Shown piece after piece: positions 34,596 through 42,673 of a stretch of DNA of 64,000 bases. Numbering within the stretch: position 1 is the first letter of the stretch; each line of letters begins with the position of its first letter. The DNA comes from Brevundimonas sp. SH203 (GTDB lineage Bacteria > Pseudomonadota > Alphaproteobacteria > Caulobacterales > Caulobacteraceae). The translations under genes and the position numbers were made by a program. A model generated the notes under the pieces. It was given only the letters and a program-made list of their open reading frames with translations. It searched no databases and was not told the DNA's origin. The DNA lies in assembly GCF_002157625.1 (NCBI RefSeq), contig NZ_BDMM01000002.1, forward strand, positions 186,001 to 250,000, written 5' to 3'.

Positions 34596-36698
34596 ATGCT
34601 GTTCTTCATCGCAGCCCAGGCCGAGGCGCAGGCTTCCAACCCGCCCCCGGTCCAACTGGAACAGGTGGAGGTCATCGGGCGACGCGGGGCGGCCAGGATC
34701 GCGCCGGAGCAGGAGCTGGGCCCCGAAGACATCGACAACCTCGGCGCCTATGATATCGGCGAGGTGATCGGCCGCCTCGGCGAGCGCCTGGCTCTGCGAC
34801 AACCGCCCGTGGTGATCGTCAACGGCCGCCAGGTGGTGAACGCCGGGGCCTTCACGGGTTTTCCGCCCGACGCCCTGGCGCGTATCGAAGCCTTGCCGCC
34901 GCAAGCCGGGGCGATCTACGGCGGCGATCCATCGCGTCGCGTCTTCAACATCGTGCTTCAGCCCGCGTTCAAGAGCCGTGACGCCCAGGCCCGTGCGTCG
35001 CGACCGACCGCGGGCGGAACATCCACCGTGTCCTTCGACGCCCAACAGTCGCAGATCAAGGACAACGACACGTTTCTGCTCGGCGCCCAGACTTCGCGAA
35101 CGACCGCGCTCCGCTCGGACGAACGGTCGGGCGGCGCGCAAGGCCTGTCAGAAGGCGGCGCCTACAGCCTGCGCCCTGAAACCCAGTCCGTCTCGGCCGA
35201 TCTCGCAACGACCGGCGCGCTGGGCGACTGGGCGACCTCGTTCACCGCCAACGCCCGGATGCAGCGCGACGCCTTCACGTCGCGGATGTCAGACCAGGTC
35301 GTCCAGACAAGCCAACGCAGCGACAGTCTGACCGCCACGGTCGGGCTCAGCGGTCGCGCCCTGGGCTGGTCCGTGCGCGCCGGGCTGGACGGCCTGCTGT
35401 CCCAAACCCGCCTGTCGGGACTGAACACCCTGGCGTCGCGCACTCAGGTCCTGTCCGCCAATCTTTCCGTCGATCGGTCCCTGATGGATCTGCCGGCCGG
35501 CCCCCTCCTGGTCACGGCGGATGCGCGCTATTTCGGATCGCGGCTGCGGATCGAGAATGCGCCGACCGATCCCGCTCGGACGACCCAGGCTCTGGACCTG
35601 CGAACCAATCTGACCTTGCCGATCTCGTCGCAGACGCCGGAAAAGCGCGGCGGATGGGGCGAGCTTTCCGTCAATGTCGGCGCGCGACTGGGCGCCCTGG
35701 GCGACACCGGCGCCAACGGCGGACTGAACGCCGGCCTGGCCTGGACGCCGCTGGATCGACTGAGACTGACGGGCCAGTGGTCGCGCGCGACCGATAGCCC
35801 GACGCGCGAACAAAGGTTCGAGCCGCCGCGCTATGGACCGCCGCGCCCCGTCTATGACTTCCAGAGCGGACAGGCCGAGGACATCGCGCCCCTGCTCGGG
35901 GGCGCCCCGGATCTGAAGGCCCAGAGAACGGAAACGACCTCGCTTTCCGCATCCGCCGGACCGTTCGGTCGCTGGGGCGTGCAGGGCAATCTGGATTTCC
36001 AGAGCGTCAGAGCGTTCGACGCCATCGGCGCCTTGCCGGCCCTGACCCCGACCGTCGAAGCCGCCTTTCCTGACCGTTTCCTGCGGGATGCGGAGGGTCG
36101 ATTGATCGGCATCGACCAGCGACCGATCAATCTGGCGGAAATCGCGTCCGACACCCTGTCCTCGGGACTTTCGGCCAGTATTCCGCTCGGCGGCCGTGCC
36201 GACATGGGGTTGCGTCGCGGGTCGGTGCAGGTGTCGATCACCCACACGTGGCGGCTCGACGACAGCATTACGATCCGGGAGGGCATCCCCAGGTTGGATC
36301 AACTGGCGGGCGACGGGGGCGCGGTTTCCCGGCATCAGCTGAGCTTGCGGCTGGACGGTCGCTATGCGCGGTGGGGCGTCAATGTTGCGGCGAACTGGCG
36401 AGGGCCTTCGCGCCTTCGCCGCGACCTCGGCCGCGATGGATCGGACGACCTTCGCTTTTCCGCCCTTACGACGCTCGGCGTCAGGATAAGCACGATGATC
36501 GGGTCATCCGGCACGGCGAACGACCCCGCGAGCCGTCGCCGCGACGATGGGCCTCGCCTGGAGTTGGAAGTCCAGAACCTGTTAGATGCCCGCCCGGAAG
36601 CGACACTTGGCGACGGCCGTCCCGCGCCCGGCTACGGCAGAAATGATCAGGACCCCTTGGGGCGAACCGTTCGGATAAGTCTCAGCCGCCGCTTTTGA
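34596..36698 (+). CDS. TonB-dependent receptor-like outer-membrane protein
   Basis: A 700-residue protein, short for the family. After MLFFIAAQAEAQA the sequence VEVIGRRGAAR resembles a TonB-box region, a plug-like part follows (IGRLGERLALRQPPVVIVNG, ALARIEALPPQAGAIYGGDP) and the barrel ends in VRISLSRRF with the expected C-terminal Phe. The plug lacks the usual RGPQGTLYG motif. The signal peptide is unusually short with no basic residues, and an in-frame TAG at 34587 prevents an upstream start. It follows the secreted-protein gene and likely forms a functional pair with it. Confidence 0.75.
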   Translation: MLFFIAAQAEAQASNPPPVQLEQVEVIGRRGAARIAPEQELGPEDIDNLGAYDIGEVIGRLGERLALRQPPVVIVNGRQVVNAGAFTGFPPDALARIEALPPQAGAIYGGDPSRRVFNIVLQPAFKSRDAQARASRPTAGGTSTVSFDAQQSQIKDNDTFLLGAQTSRTTALRSDERSGGAQGLSEGGAYSLRPETQSVSADLATTGALGDWATSFTANARMQRDAFTSRMSDQVVQTSQRSDSLTATVGLSGRALGWSVRAGLDGLLSQTRLSGLNTLASRTQVLSANLSVDRSLMDLPAGPLLVTADARYFGSRLRIENAPTDPARTTQALDLRTNLTLPISSQTPEKRGGWGELSVNVGARLGALGDTGANGGLNAGLAWTPLDRLRLTGQWSRATDSPTREQRFEPPRYGPPRPVYDFQSGQAEDIAPLLGGAPDLKAQRTETTSLSASAGPFGRWGVQGNLDFQSVRAFDAIGALPALTPTVEAAFPDRFLRDAEGRLIGIDQRPINLAEIASDTLSSGLSASIPLGGRADMGLRRGSVQVSITHTWRLDDSITIREGIPRLDQLAGDGGAVSRHQLSLRLDGRYARWGVNVAANWRGPSRLRRDLGRDGSDDLRFSALTTLGVRISTMIGSSGTANDPASRRRDDGPRLELEVQNLLDARPEATLGDGRPAPGYGRNDQDPLGRTVRISLSRRF

Positions 36699-36804
36699 GC
36701 GGCTCTTCCCTGATCGATGTCCTCCACCCGCCCTTGTAAAAGGGTGTGTGTCGTAGAGCGGCAATGGCGAACCTTTGCCTTCGCACCGACCGAGCCGCAA
36801 AGAG

Positions 36805-38106
36805 CTACTTCACAGCGGACGAGAGCGACCGCGCGTGGTGATCGCTCCCGGCGCGGGCGTAGTTGAAAGCCGAAGCGATGAAGAGAACGGCAGGCGCGAC
36901 AAGACCGAGGCCGATGATCACTCCGGTCGTTCTTCCGTCAGCGGCGCCGGCCCGATAGTCGAAGACCTGCAGCAGGGCATAGACGACGCCGATCGCGACG
37001 GCGTAGCCGACCTTGTTGGTCATCGCCAGGAGGGCGAGATGCAGGCTGACGCGGTCGCGCCCGCTTCGGATGCGGTCCTGATCGGCCAGATCGACCATCG
37101 CCGCGCTGAGGTTGAACTGGTAGCCGCCGGTGAAAAAGCCGATGGCTGCATAGGCCGCCATGGCCAGAACCGCCGAACCCGGCGGCACGGCCGCGAAAAC
37201 CAGGCTGGCCAGCGCCGCGCCGATCATCGACAGGCCGAAACCGAACCTTTCGCCGCGTCGCTGACTGACCCGCATCAGCACCGGAATGCCCGCCAACATG
37301 CCCAGCATGAAGCACAGCATGATCATCGGATATTGCGCACCCAGCCGCAGATGATCCGAAACGATAAAGAAGGCGGTCGCGCTGTTGGCGGCGTATGCGG
37401 CGCCGGACAGAAGATCCGCCGTCAGCAGGCGACGCAGCGGTCCAGGGGCGGAGAGCAGCACCCATAGATCGATCGGCGAGGGTTTGTGCGCCGGCTGATA
37501 TGCGCGGCGCGGCAGAAAGACCAACGCGGGTAGGAGCGTCAGTGGCAGGAGAACCATCACAACTACGCCCAAGATCCGGGCCTGGTCCGTCAGAGACGAC
37601 GTCTTGCCGATCAGGGCGGGGGCCGAGAGTATGGCGATCATGCCGATCACCCCGGCCCATTCCCGCCATCCGATCAGCCGCACCCGCTCGGCCGGATCGC
37701 GGGTCAGTTCGGCGGGCCAGGCGGCGTGGCTGATCTGGACGATGGTCCAGCCCAGATAGAACAGGAACAGCAGCCCCCCGAGGCCCGCCACGCCGAGACC
37801 CGGCGCGGGGTCGAACAAGGGCCATACGGTCAGCAGCATCAGGGGCGCCGCGACCAGAATCCAGAACTTGCGACGGCCCAGCGGCGGATTGGATCGGTCC
37901 ATGACATAACCGACCGCCGGGTCGATCAGGATGTCCCAGAACCGCGCCGCCATGAACAGCAGACCGACCGCCGCCAGCGACAGGCTCGGCTGCTGGGCAT
38001 AGAGGGGCGGCAAGAACGAGATCAGAGGCAGCACTAGGGCCTTGGTCGCGGCGCCGGGCAGGGCATAGGCCGCCCGAACCCCGATGGCGGAAGGCGGGCG
38101 GCTCAT
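36805..38106 (-). CDS. MFS/GPH-type transporter
   Basis: A 433-residue membrane protein with about twelve helices. DPAVGYVMDRSNPPLGRRKF is the loop 2-3 signature of the glycoside-pentoside-hexuronide (MelB-like, MFS_2) transporters. A second-half counterpart is MVDLADQDRIRSGRDR. It would import a small solute into the cytoplasm, coupled to an ion. Its ATG overlaps the stop of the phosphoesterase gene (ATGA), so it is the third gene of the receptor-phosphoesterase-transporter operon. Confidence 0.86.
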   Translation of the reverse strand: MSRPPSAIGVRAAYALPGAATKALVLPLISFLPPLYAQQPSLSLAAVGLLFMAARFWDILIDPAVGYVMDRSNPPLGRRKFWILVAAPLMLLTVWPLFDPAPGLGVAGLGGLLFLFYLGWTIVQISHAAWPAELTRDPAERVRLIGWREWAGVIGMIAILSAPALIGKTSSLTDQARILGVVVMVLLPLTLLPALVFLPRRAYQPAHKPSPIDLWVLLSAPGPLRRLLTADLLSGAAYAANSATAFFIVSDHLRLGAQYPMIMLCFMLGMLAGIPVLMRVSQRRGERFGFGLSMIGAALASLVFAAVPPGSAVLAMAAYAAIGFFTGGYQFNLSAAMVDLADQDRIRSGRDRVSLHLALLAMTNKVGYAVAIGVVYALLQVFDYRAGAADGRTTGVIIGLGLVAPAVLFIASAFNYARAGSDHHARSLSSAVK

Positions 38107-39005
38107 TTCGGGGCTTTCATTTCCGAAGGATAGACAGCCGCGCGCGACGCGCCCTCGCGCATGCGATGCACCATCTCGGGCCAGCTCTCGGCGTCGACGC
38201 CGGGGAAGGCCTGGGTCAGATGATCGGGATCGACCGGCGTGGTGAAGGAGATCACGTCGCCGCCCCGCCAATGATGCAGCCGCAGAAGCGGCGGCTCCAG
38301 AGAGAGACGCGGGGGCGTCATTGGGTCGAACGCCAGAACGAACTGGTGCGCCGTGCTCGGCGCCACGGCCACGCGCGCGCCGCCGAACATCCCATCCATG
38401 GCCCGATGGATGTGCCCGCAGACGATCAGCTTGACGTTGGCGTGACGGGCGATCACCGCCTCGAAAGCGGGCGGAAGCGCCGGTTGCATCGCGTCCATGA
38501 ACCCCAGTCCCGTGGGCATCGGGGGATGATGCATCAGCATCATGACGGGATGGCCGGCGGTTTCCGCCAAGGCACCGTCCAGCCATTCGAGATCGACCTG
38601 GGTGATCCGGGCGTGTTCCTGTCCCGGTGTCACGGCGTCGAATGCGACCAGTCGCAACTCGCCCAAGGGCAAGACGAAATGCGCCTTTGCCCCATCGCGC
38701 GGCAGATAGTCGTGTTCGGAGAATGTGCGCGCGAGAAGGGCGCGATCATCGTGATTGCCCGGCAGGACCACCAGCGGAATGTCGATGGCGGCCAGCAGAT
38801 CGCGAAGGCAGCCATAGGCTTCGGCGGTCGGCTCATCGACCAGATCGCCGGTGACGACGACCAGATCCGGTCGCGGGTCGAGGGTGTTCAGCCGGCGGAC
38901 GGCCCGCGCCAGAAAGGCGCGGGTGTCCACCATGCCGTAGCAGAGCGTCGGCGGCGCAACGACGTGCAGGTCCGTCAAATGGGCGATCAGCAAGGCGTCG
39001 GCCAT
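38103..39005 (-). CDS. Metallophosphoesterase (class III phosphodiesterase-like)
   Basis: A 300-residue calcineurin-like phosphoesterase with every metal motif: HLTDLH, VVTGDLVDEP, LPGNHDD, LMHHPP and CGHIHR. The layout matches class III cyclic-nucleotide/glycerophosphodiester phosphodiesterases (CpdA/GpdQ group). No signal peptide, so cytoplasmic. It overlaps the receptor stop by one base (TGATG) and the transporter start by four. The operon implies that the imported substrate is a phosphodiester or is released from one. Confidence 0.87.
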   Translation of the reverse strand: MADALLIAHLTDLHVVAPPTLCYGMVDTRAFLARAVRRLNTLDPRPDLVVVTGDLVDEPTAEAYGCLRDLLAAIDIPLVVLPGNHDDRALLARTFSEHDYLPRDGAKAHFVLPLGELRLVAFDAVTPGQEHARITQVDLEWLDGALAETAGHPVMMLMHHPPMPTGLGFMDAMQPALPPAFEAVIARHANVKLIVCGHIHRAMDGMFGGARVAVAPSTAHQFVLAFDPMTPPRLSLEPPLLRLHHWRGGDVISFTTPVDPDHLTQAFPGVDAESWPEMVHRMREGASRAAVYPSEMKAPK

Positions 39006-41260
39006 CAGTAACGCAGGCTCAACGACAGGCCATAGGTGGCGGGCGCGCCGACGATACGCTGCTGACCCGTCACGACGCCGGCCGATGTCGCGGCCGGGAT
39101 GACGCCCACGAAATAGGTCTCGTCGGTGACGTTGCGACCGAAGGCCGCCAGGGTCCAGCGCCGATCCGGCGAGGTCAGGGCCAGACGCAGGTTCACCAGG
39201 GTATAGCTGGCGACCGGGACGAAGTTGTCGATCTCCTTGAAGTGCTTGCCCATGAAGTTGACGTTGACCTGGGGCTCCAGGTCCCAGCCGTCCGCCAGAT
39301 GGAAGACGTAGGCGGCGTCGATATTGAACGACATCTCGGGCGTGTCGGGCAGGGCGTTGCCGTTGCGGCGGGCGACCTCGGCCGGGCTGGACGACACGAA
39401 GTCATCGACCTGGGAGTCCAGATAGGCGGCGTTGAAACCGACGCGCGCGTCCGCCGTGGGCCGCACCGTCAGATCGATCTCGGCCCCCTTGATCGTGGCC
39501 TTGGCCACATTGGTGCGGATCGCCGTCGTCACCGGCCCGATCGTGCGGATCGAGTTGGCCTGAAGGTCGCTGAAATCGTAGTAGAAGGCCGCCGTGGTCA
39601 GGGTGAACGGCCGACCCCGTCCGAACATCTTGGCCCCCACCTCATAGGCGTTGACCTGCTCGGAACGGAACGGCAGCGCCTCGGGCGCCGAGAAGATGGT
39701 CGAGCCGTCGAATCCGCCGCTCTTGAAGCCGCGACTGAACGATCCGTACAGCAGGGCGCCGTCGTCGGGGCGATAGGACAACACCACCCGCCCCGACACA
39801 TTGTCGTCGGCGAAGTCATTGTCGAACCGCACGGGAACGCCCGTGAAGACGAAGCCCGCCACGCTGGCGCCGTAAGGGTTCAGGTCCAGCGTCGCGCCGC
39901 GGAAGTTCGCCGTCTCGTCGTTATACCGCAGGCCGGTCGTCAGGGTCAGGCGGGGGGCCAGTTTCCAGTCCGCCTCGCCGAACAGGGACCAGCTTTCGCG
40001 CGTCTGGCGATAGTCGGTCTGGAAGACCGTCCTCACCAGGTCGGAGGCGTCCAGCAGGCTCCCCAACTGGACCGTATCGCGGAAGTAGAAGGCGCCGGCC
40101 GTCCAGTCGACGCGCCGGCCGGTGTCGCCGCGCAGCCGGACCTCGACCGTGTCCTGCTTGATATGGTCCTGGTAATCCAGGTCGAAGCTGCGGCGCGGAT
40201 CGCCGGGATCGAAGGTGTAGCGGCGATCCAGATCGATATGGGCGCCGATGGCCGTCAGATGAAGCCCGCCGCCCAGGGCCTGATCCAGCCGGACCTGCGC
40301 GCCGGACTGGTCGGAGTGAATCCGGGGAACGAAGGTGCCGTAATAGGTGTGGGGGTCCGTATCCGGTTCGCGGAAACCTGTGGCGGAAACCCCCAGCACG
40401 TCCGACTGGCTGTTGTCGCCGCGATCACGCGCCTGGTTCACCTGGGCGGTGATCGTGGTCGCGTCGCTGGGCCGGAACACCAGCGTTCCTCGCAAGGCCA
40501 GGAAGTCGGCGTCGCCGACGTGATCGCTTTCCGGCACGAGCGGCAGGGCCGGGACCTTGGGCGAGGGGCTGGTTCCCGCATAGGCTTGCGTGCCCTTGTT
40601 GGTCAGGAAGCCGCCGCCGCTTTCATAGGTCGCCGCCAGACGAAAACCGAGCTGATCGGTGATCGGCCCGCCGATGCCGGCCTCGCCCTTGAAATGACGA
40701 TAGGAGCCGTATTCGCCCCGCACATCGGCCGCCAGCTGATCGGACGGCCCCCGGGTGATGACGTTCACGGCGCCGGCCGTGGTGTTGCGTCCGTAGAGGG
40801 TGCCTTGCGGTCCTTTGAGGATTTCGACCCGGTCGATGTCGAACAGCGCGCCGCCGATCAGGGCGTTCGAGCCATAATAGACCTGATCGACAGTGACCGC
40901 GACGGCCGGATTGCCGTTGGAGCGGAAGTCGTCATAGCCCACGCCGCGAATGACGATGCTGGGCGAGGCGCGTCCCGCTACGTCCTCGCGCAGCACCACG
41001 CCCGCCGACAGGGCCGAGAGGTCCAGCAGGCTGGCGACGCCCCGGTCCTGCAACTGCTGGCCCGTGAAGGCGGAAATGGCGATCGGAACGTCGCTGAGGC
41101 GCTCCTTCTTCTTGCGCGCCGTCACGATGATGTCGGAAACGGTGTCCGGTTCGACCGGCGTTGCGCCTGGTCCGTCGGTCAGGCCTTCGCGCGCCTGGGC
41201 GACGGGCGCGAAGGCTGCGGCGGCGAGCAGCAGGGATACCGAAATGGCGTTCTTGTTCAT
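39005..41260 (-). CDS. TonB-dependent receptor
   Basis: A 751-residue outer-membrane receptor. Signal MNKNAISVSLLLAAAAFAPV then AQA; TonB box SDIIVTARKKKERLSDVPIA; plug motif VEILKGPQGTLYGRNTTAGA; C-terminal YGLSLSLRY. The ATG at 41260 has GAGGAG seven bases upstream; the frame is open further but without a signal. First gene of the operon with a phosphoesterase and an MFS transporter, divergent from a TetR regulator, with an ACATGCA-N4-TGTATGT palindrome 15 bases upstream of the start codon. Confidence 0.92.
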   Translation of the reverse strand: MNKNAISVSLLLAAAAFAPVAQAREGLTDGPGATPVEPDTVSDIIVTARKKKERLSDVPIAISAFTGQQLQDRGVASLLDLSALSAGVVLREDVAGRASPSIVIRGVGYDDFRSNGNPAVAVTVDQVYYGSNALIGGALFDIDRVEILKGPQGTLYGRNTTAGAVNVITRGPSDQLAADVRGEYGSYRHFKGEAGIGGPITDQLGFRLAATYESGGGFLTNKGTQAYAGTSPSPKVPALPLVPESDHVGDADFLALRGTLVFRPSDATTITAQVNQARDRGDNSQSDVLGVSATGFREPDTDPHTYYGTFVPRIHSDQSGAQVRLDQALGGGLHLTAIGAHIDLDRRYTFDPGDPRRSFDLDYQDHIKQDTVEVRLRGDTGRRVDWTAGAFYFRDTVQLGSLLDASDLVRTVFQTDYRQTRESWSLFGEADWKLAPRLTLTTGLRYNDETANFRGATLDLNPYGASVAGFVFTGVPVRFDNDFADDNVSGRVVLSYRPDDGALLYGSFSRGFKSGGFDGSTIFSAPEALPFRSEQVNAYEVGAKMFGRGRPFTLTTAAFYYDFSDLQANSIRTIGPVTTAIRTNVAKATIKGAEIDLTVRPTADARVGFNAAYLDSQVDDFVSSSPAEVARRNGNALPDTPEMSFNIDAAYVFHLADGWDLEPQVNVNFMGKHFKEIDNFVPVASYTLVNLRLALTSPDRRWTLAAFGRNVTDETYFVGVIPAATSAGVVTGQQRIVGAPATYGLSLSLRY

Positions 41261-41274
41261 AGTCTCCTCGCTCA

Positions 41275-41292
41275 ACATGCATTCGTGTATGT
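41275..41292. promoter_or_regulatory. Candidate TetR operator upstream of the TonB receptor operon
   Basis: ACATGCA-TTCG-TGTATGT, an 18-base inverted repeat with one mismatch, lies between the receptor start (41260) and the divergent tetR gene (41437). It shares the ACAT...ATGT frame with the palindromes near 29635. Confidence 0.55.
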
Positions 41293-41436
41293 ATTGGCCG
41301 GGAGTGAGGGTTTCGCGACGCCGTCCACCGAGTTTCATGACAGTCTCGACCGTCTTGGATGACAGTCGCTCGGCGGCGCTCGCGAAATGGTGGATTTCGG
41401 GGTTGTCGATCCGGCGAAGGTCAGGAAAGGAGCAGT

Positions 41437-42057
41437 ATGAAGTCCGCCACATCACCTGACGCAGGCGCGCGCCGCGCGTCCGACACGCCGCAGAAGCTGC
41501 TCGACGCCGTTGTGCGGGTGGTGTTCCAGCAGGGGTATGCCGGCGCCACCATGACCCTGATCGCCAAGGAGGCGGGAGTCACGCGCGGCGCGATCCAGCA
41601 CTATTTCGGCGACAAGCGCGTGGACCTGATGGCGGCGGTCTGCGCCCATCTGCTGGAGCGTCGTCAGAAGCAGTATCGCGACGGCATGCAGGAGCTGGTC
41701 CGCGCCGATTTCCCCGACGCGCGTGCCCAGTTGAAGGTCGCCTATCGTGACCCGGAAACCTGGTTCCTGGTCGAGCTGTGGATCGCGTCACGCAGCGACG
41801 CCGCCCTGCGCGACAAGGTCGATCTCTATCTGAAAGAAAGTCACGATCTGGACGACCGGGCCCTATCGGACCTGCTCGCTAGCGAACAGCACGGCGCGGT
41901 CGATTTTCGCATCTACAAATATTTCATGCGCGCCCTGACGCGCGGTCTGGCGCTAGAGCATTCCCGCCGCCCGGACGCCGCCTTCTTCGATGCGGTCGCC
42001 GATTTCGCCTACGACGCGGTCGAGGCGTCTCTGGCCAGGCGTCATGGCGACGGCTGA
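41437..42057 (+). CDS. TetR family regulator of the receptor operon
   Basis: A 206-residue repressor. Helix-turn-helix: ATMTLIAKEAGVTRGAIQHY then FGDKRVDLMAAV. The C-terminal ligand domain has WFLVELWIASRSDAALRDKV. The start at 41437 has AAGGAG eight bases upstream; the longer frame to 41359 is unlikely. Divergent from the TonB-receptor operon, which it probably represses in response to the imported compound or its product. This is inference from position. Confidence 0.85.
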   Translation: MKSATSPDAGARRASDTPQKLLDAVVRVVFQQGYAGATMTLIAKEAGVTRGAIQHYFGDKRVDLMAAVCAHLLERRQKQYRDGMQELVRADFPDARAQLKVAYRDPETWFLVELWIASRSDAALRDKVDLYLKESHDLDDRALSDLLASEQHGAVDFRIYKYFMRALTRGLALEHSRRPDAAFFDAVADFAYDAVEASLARRHGDG

Positions 42058-42156
42058 CAGGGGGGCGGAACGCCGAGGGCCTCGACATCTCGGAACTCTG
42101 CGGCAGCGCTTCATTCCACATTTGGGTCGGCGCGAACCTGTGACCGTCGAACAACC

Positions 42157-42194
42157 GAAGTCTGGCGGCCTGAGACACTGACACCTGAGACTTC
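42157..42194. promoter_or_regulatory. Repeat cluster upstream of the metal efflux operon
   Basis: GAAGTCT (42157-42163) and AGACTTC (42188-42194) form a perfect inverted pair, and CCTGAGAC occurs twice 15 bases apart (42169, 42184). The site lies 30-68 bases before the first gene of the efflux operon and may bind a metal-responsive regulator; none is encoded nearby. Confidence 0.4.
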
Positions 42195-42224
42195 GTCGGA
42201 CATTGGTGATAAAGATCTCTCGCG

Positions 42225-42569
42225 ATGCTCAAACCTTTGCGGGAAATCGTCGGTCGGTTTGGCTTCGTCGGCACCCTGTTGCTGGCGTTGGCGTTCACCG
42301 TGCCGGCTTTCGAAAGCCATGCCTGTGTGGCGGAGGCTTCGTCGCGCGTAGAGGTCGTGGATGCGACGTCCGGCGGGGCGGACGTTCAGTGCCCGGATTG
42401 CGGCCCGGCGTGCGCGAACGGCTGCTGTCATGCGCCGCATTCGGCTATGTCCAACGATATGTCAGCGCCGCGTTTCGTGGCGGTTTTCGGCCATCCGTCG
42501 GTCTGGAGCGACACCGTCGCCTCTCCCCTCGGGCGGCCTGACGGTCCCGAGCGGCCTCCAAGAGCCTGA
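42225..42569 (+). CDS. Small Cys-rich secreted protein of efflux operon
   Basis: A 114-residue protein. A signal or anchor helix (GFVGTLLLALAFTVPAF) precedes a mature region with a Cys cluster CPDCGPACANGCCHAPH, a likely periplasmic metal-binding site. Small proteins of this kind often open CzcCBA-like operons, where they may buffer or sense metal. It precedes the adaptor gene by 104 bases with no terminator visible. No named family recognised. Confidence 0.68.
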   Translation: MLKPLREIVGRFGFVGTLLLALAFTVPAFESHACVAEASSRVEVVDATSGGADVQCPDCGPACANGCCHAPHSAMSNDMSAPRFVAVFGHPSVWSDTVASPLGRPDGPERPPRA

Positions 42570-42673
42570 TCCTCGGCTGGACCCGGCGTCCGGCCTATCC
42601 GAGCGTTACGCGCGGCCGAGACGTCGCGCGTCCTGAACTCTGGGCCCGACCGCGTGTCGGGCGAGGACAAATC

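Noticed and set aside
34596..36698. Pseudogene call for the short receptor-like protein
   Set aside because: The frame is open over 700 codons with an intact barrel terminus; only the signal peptide is odd, so it is reported as a gene with a flag.
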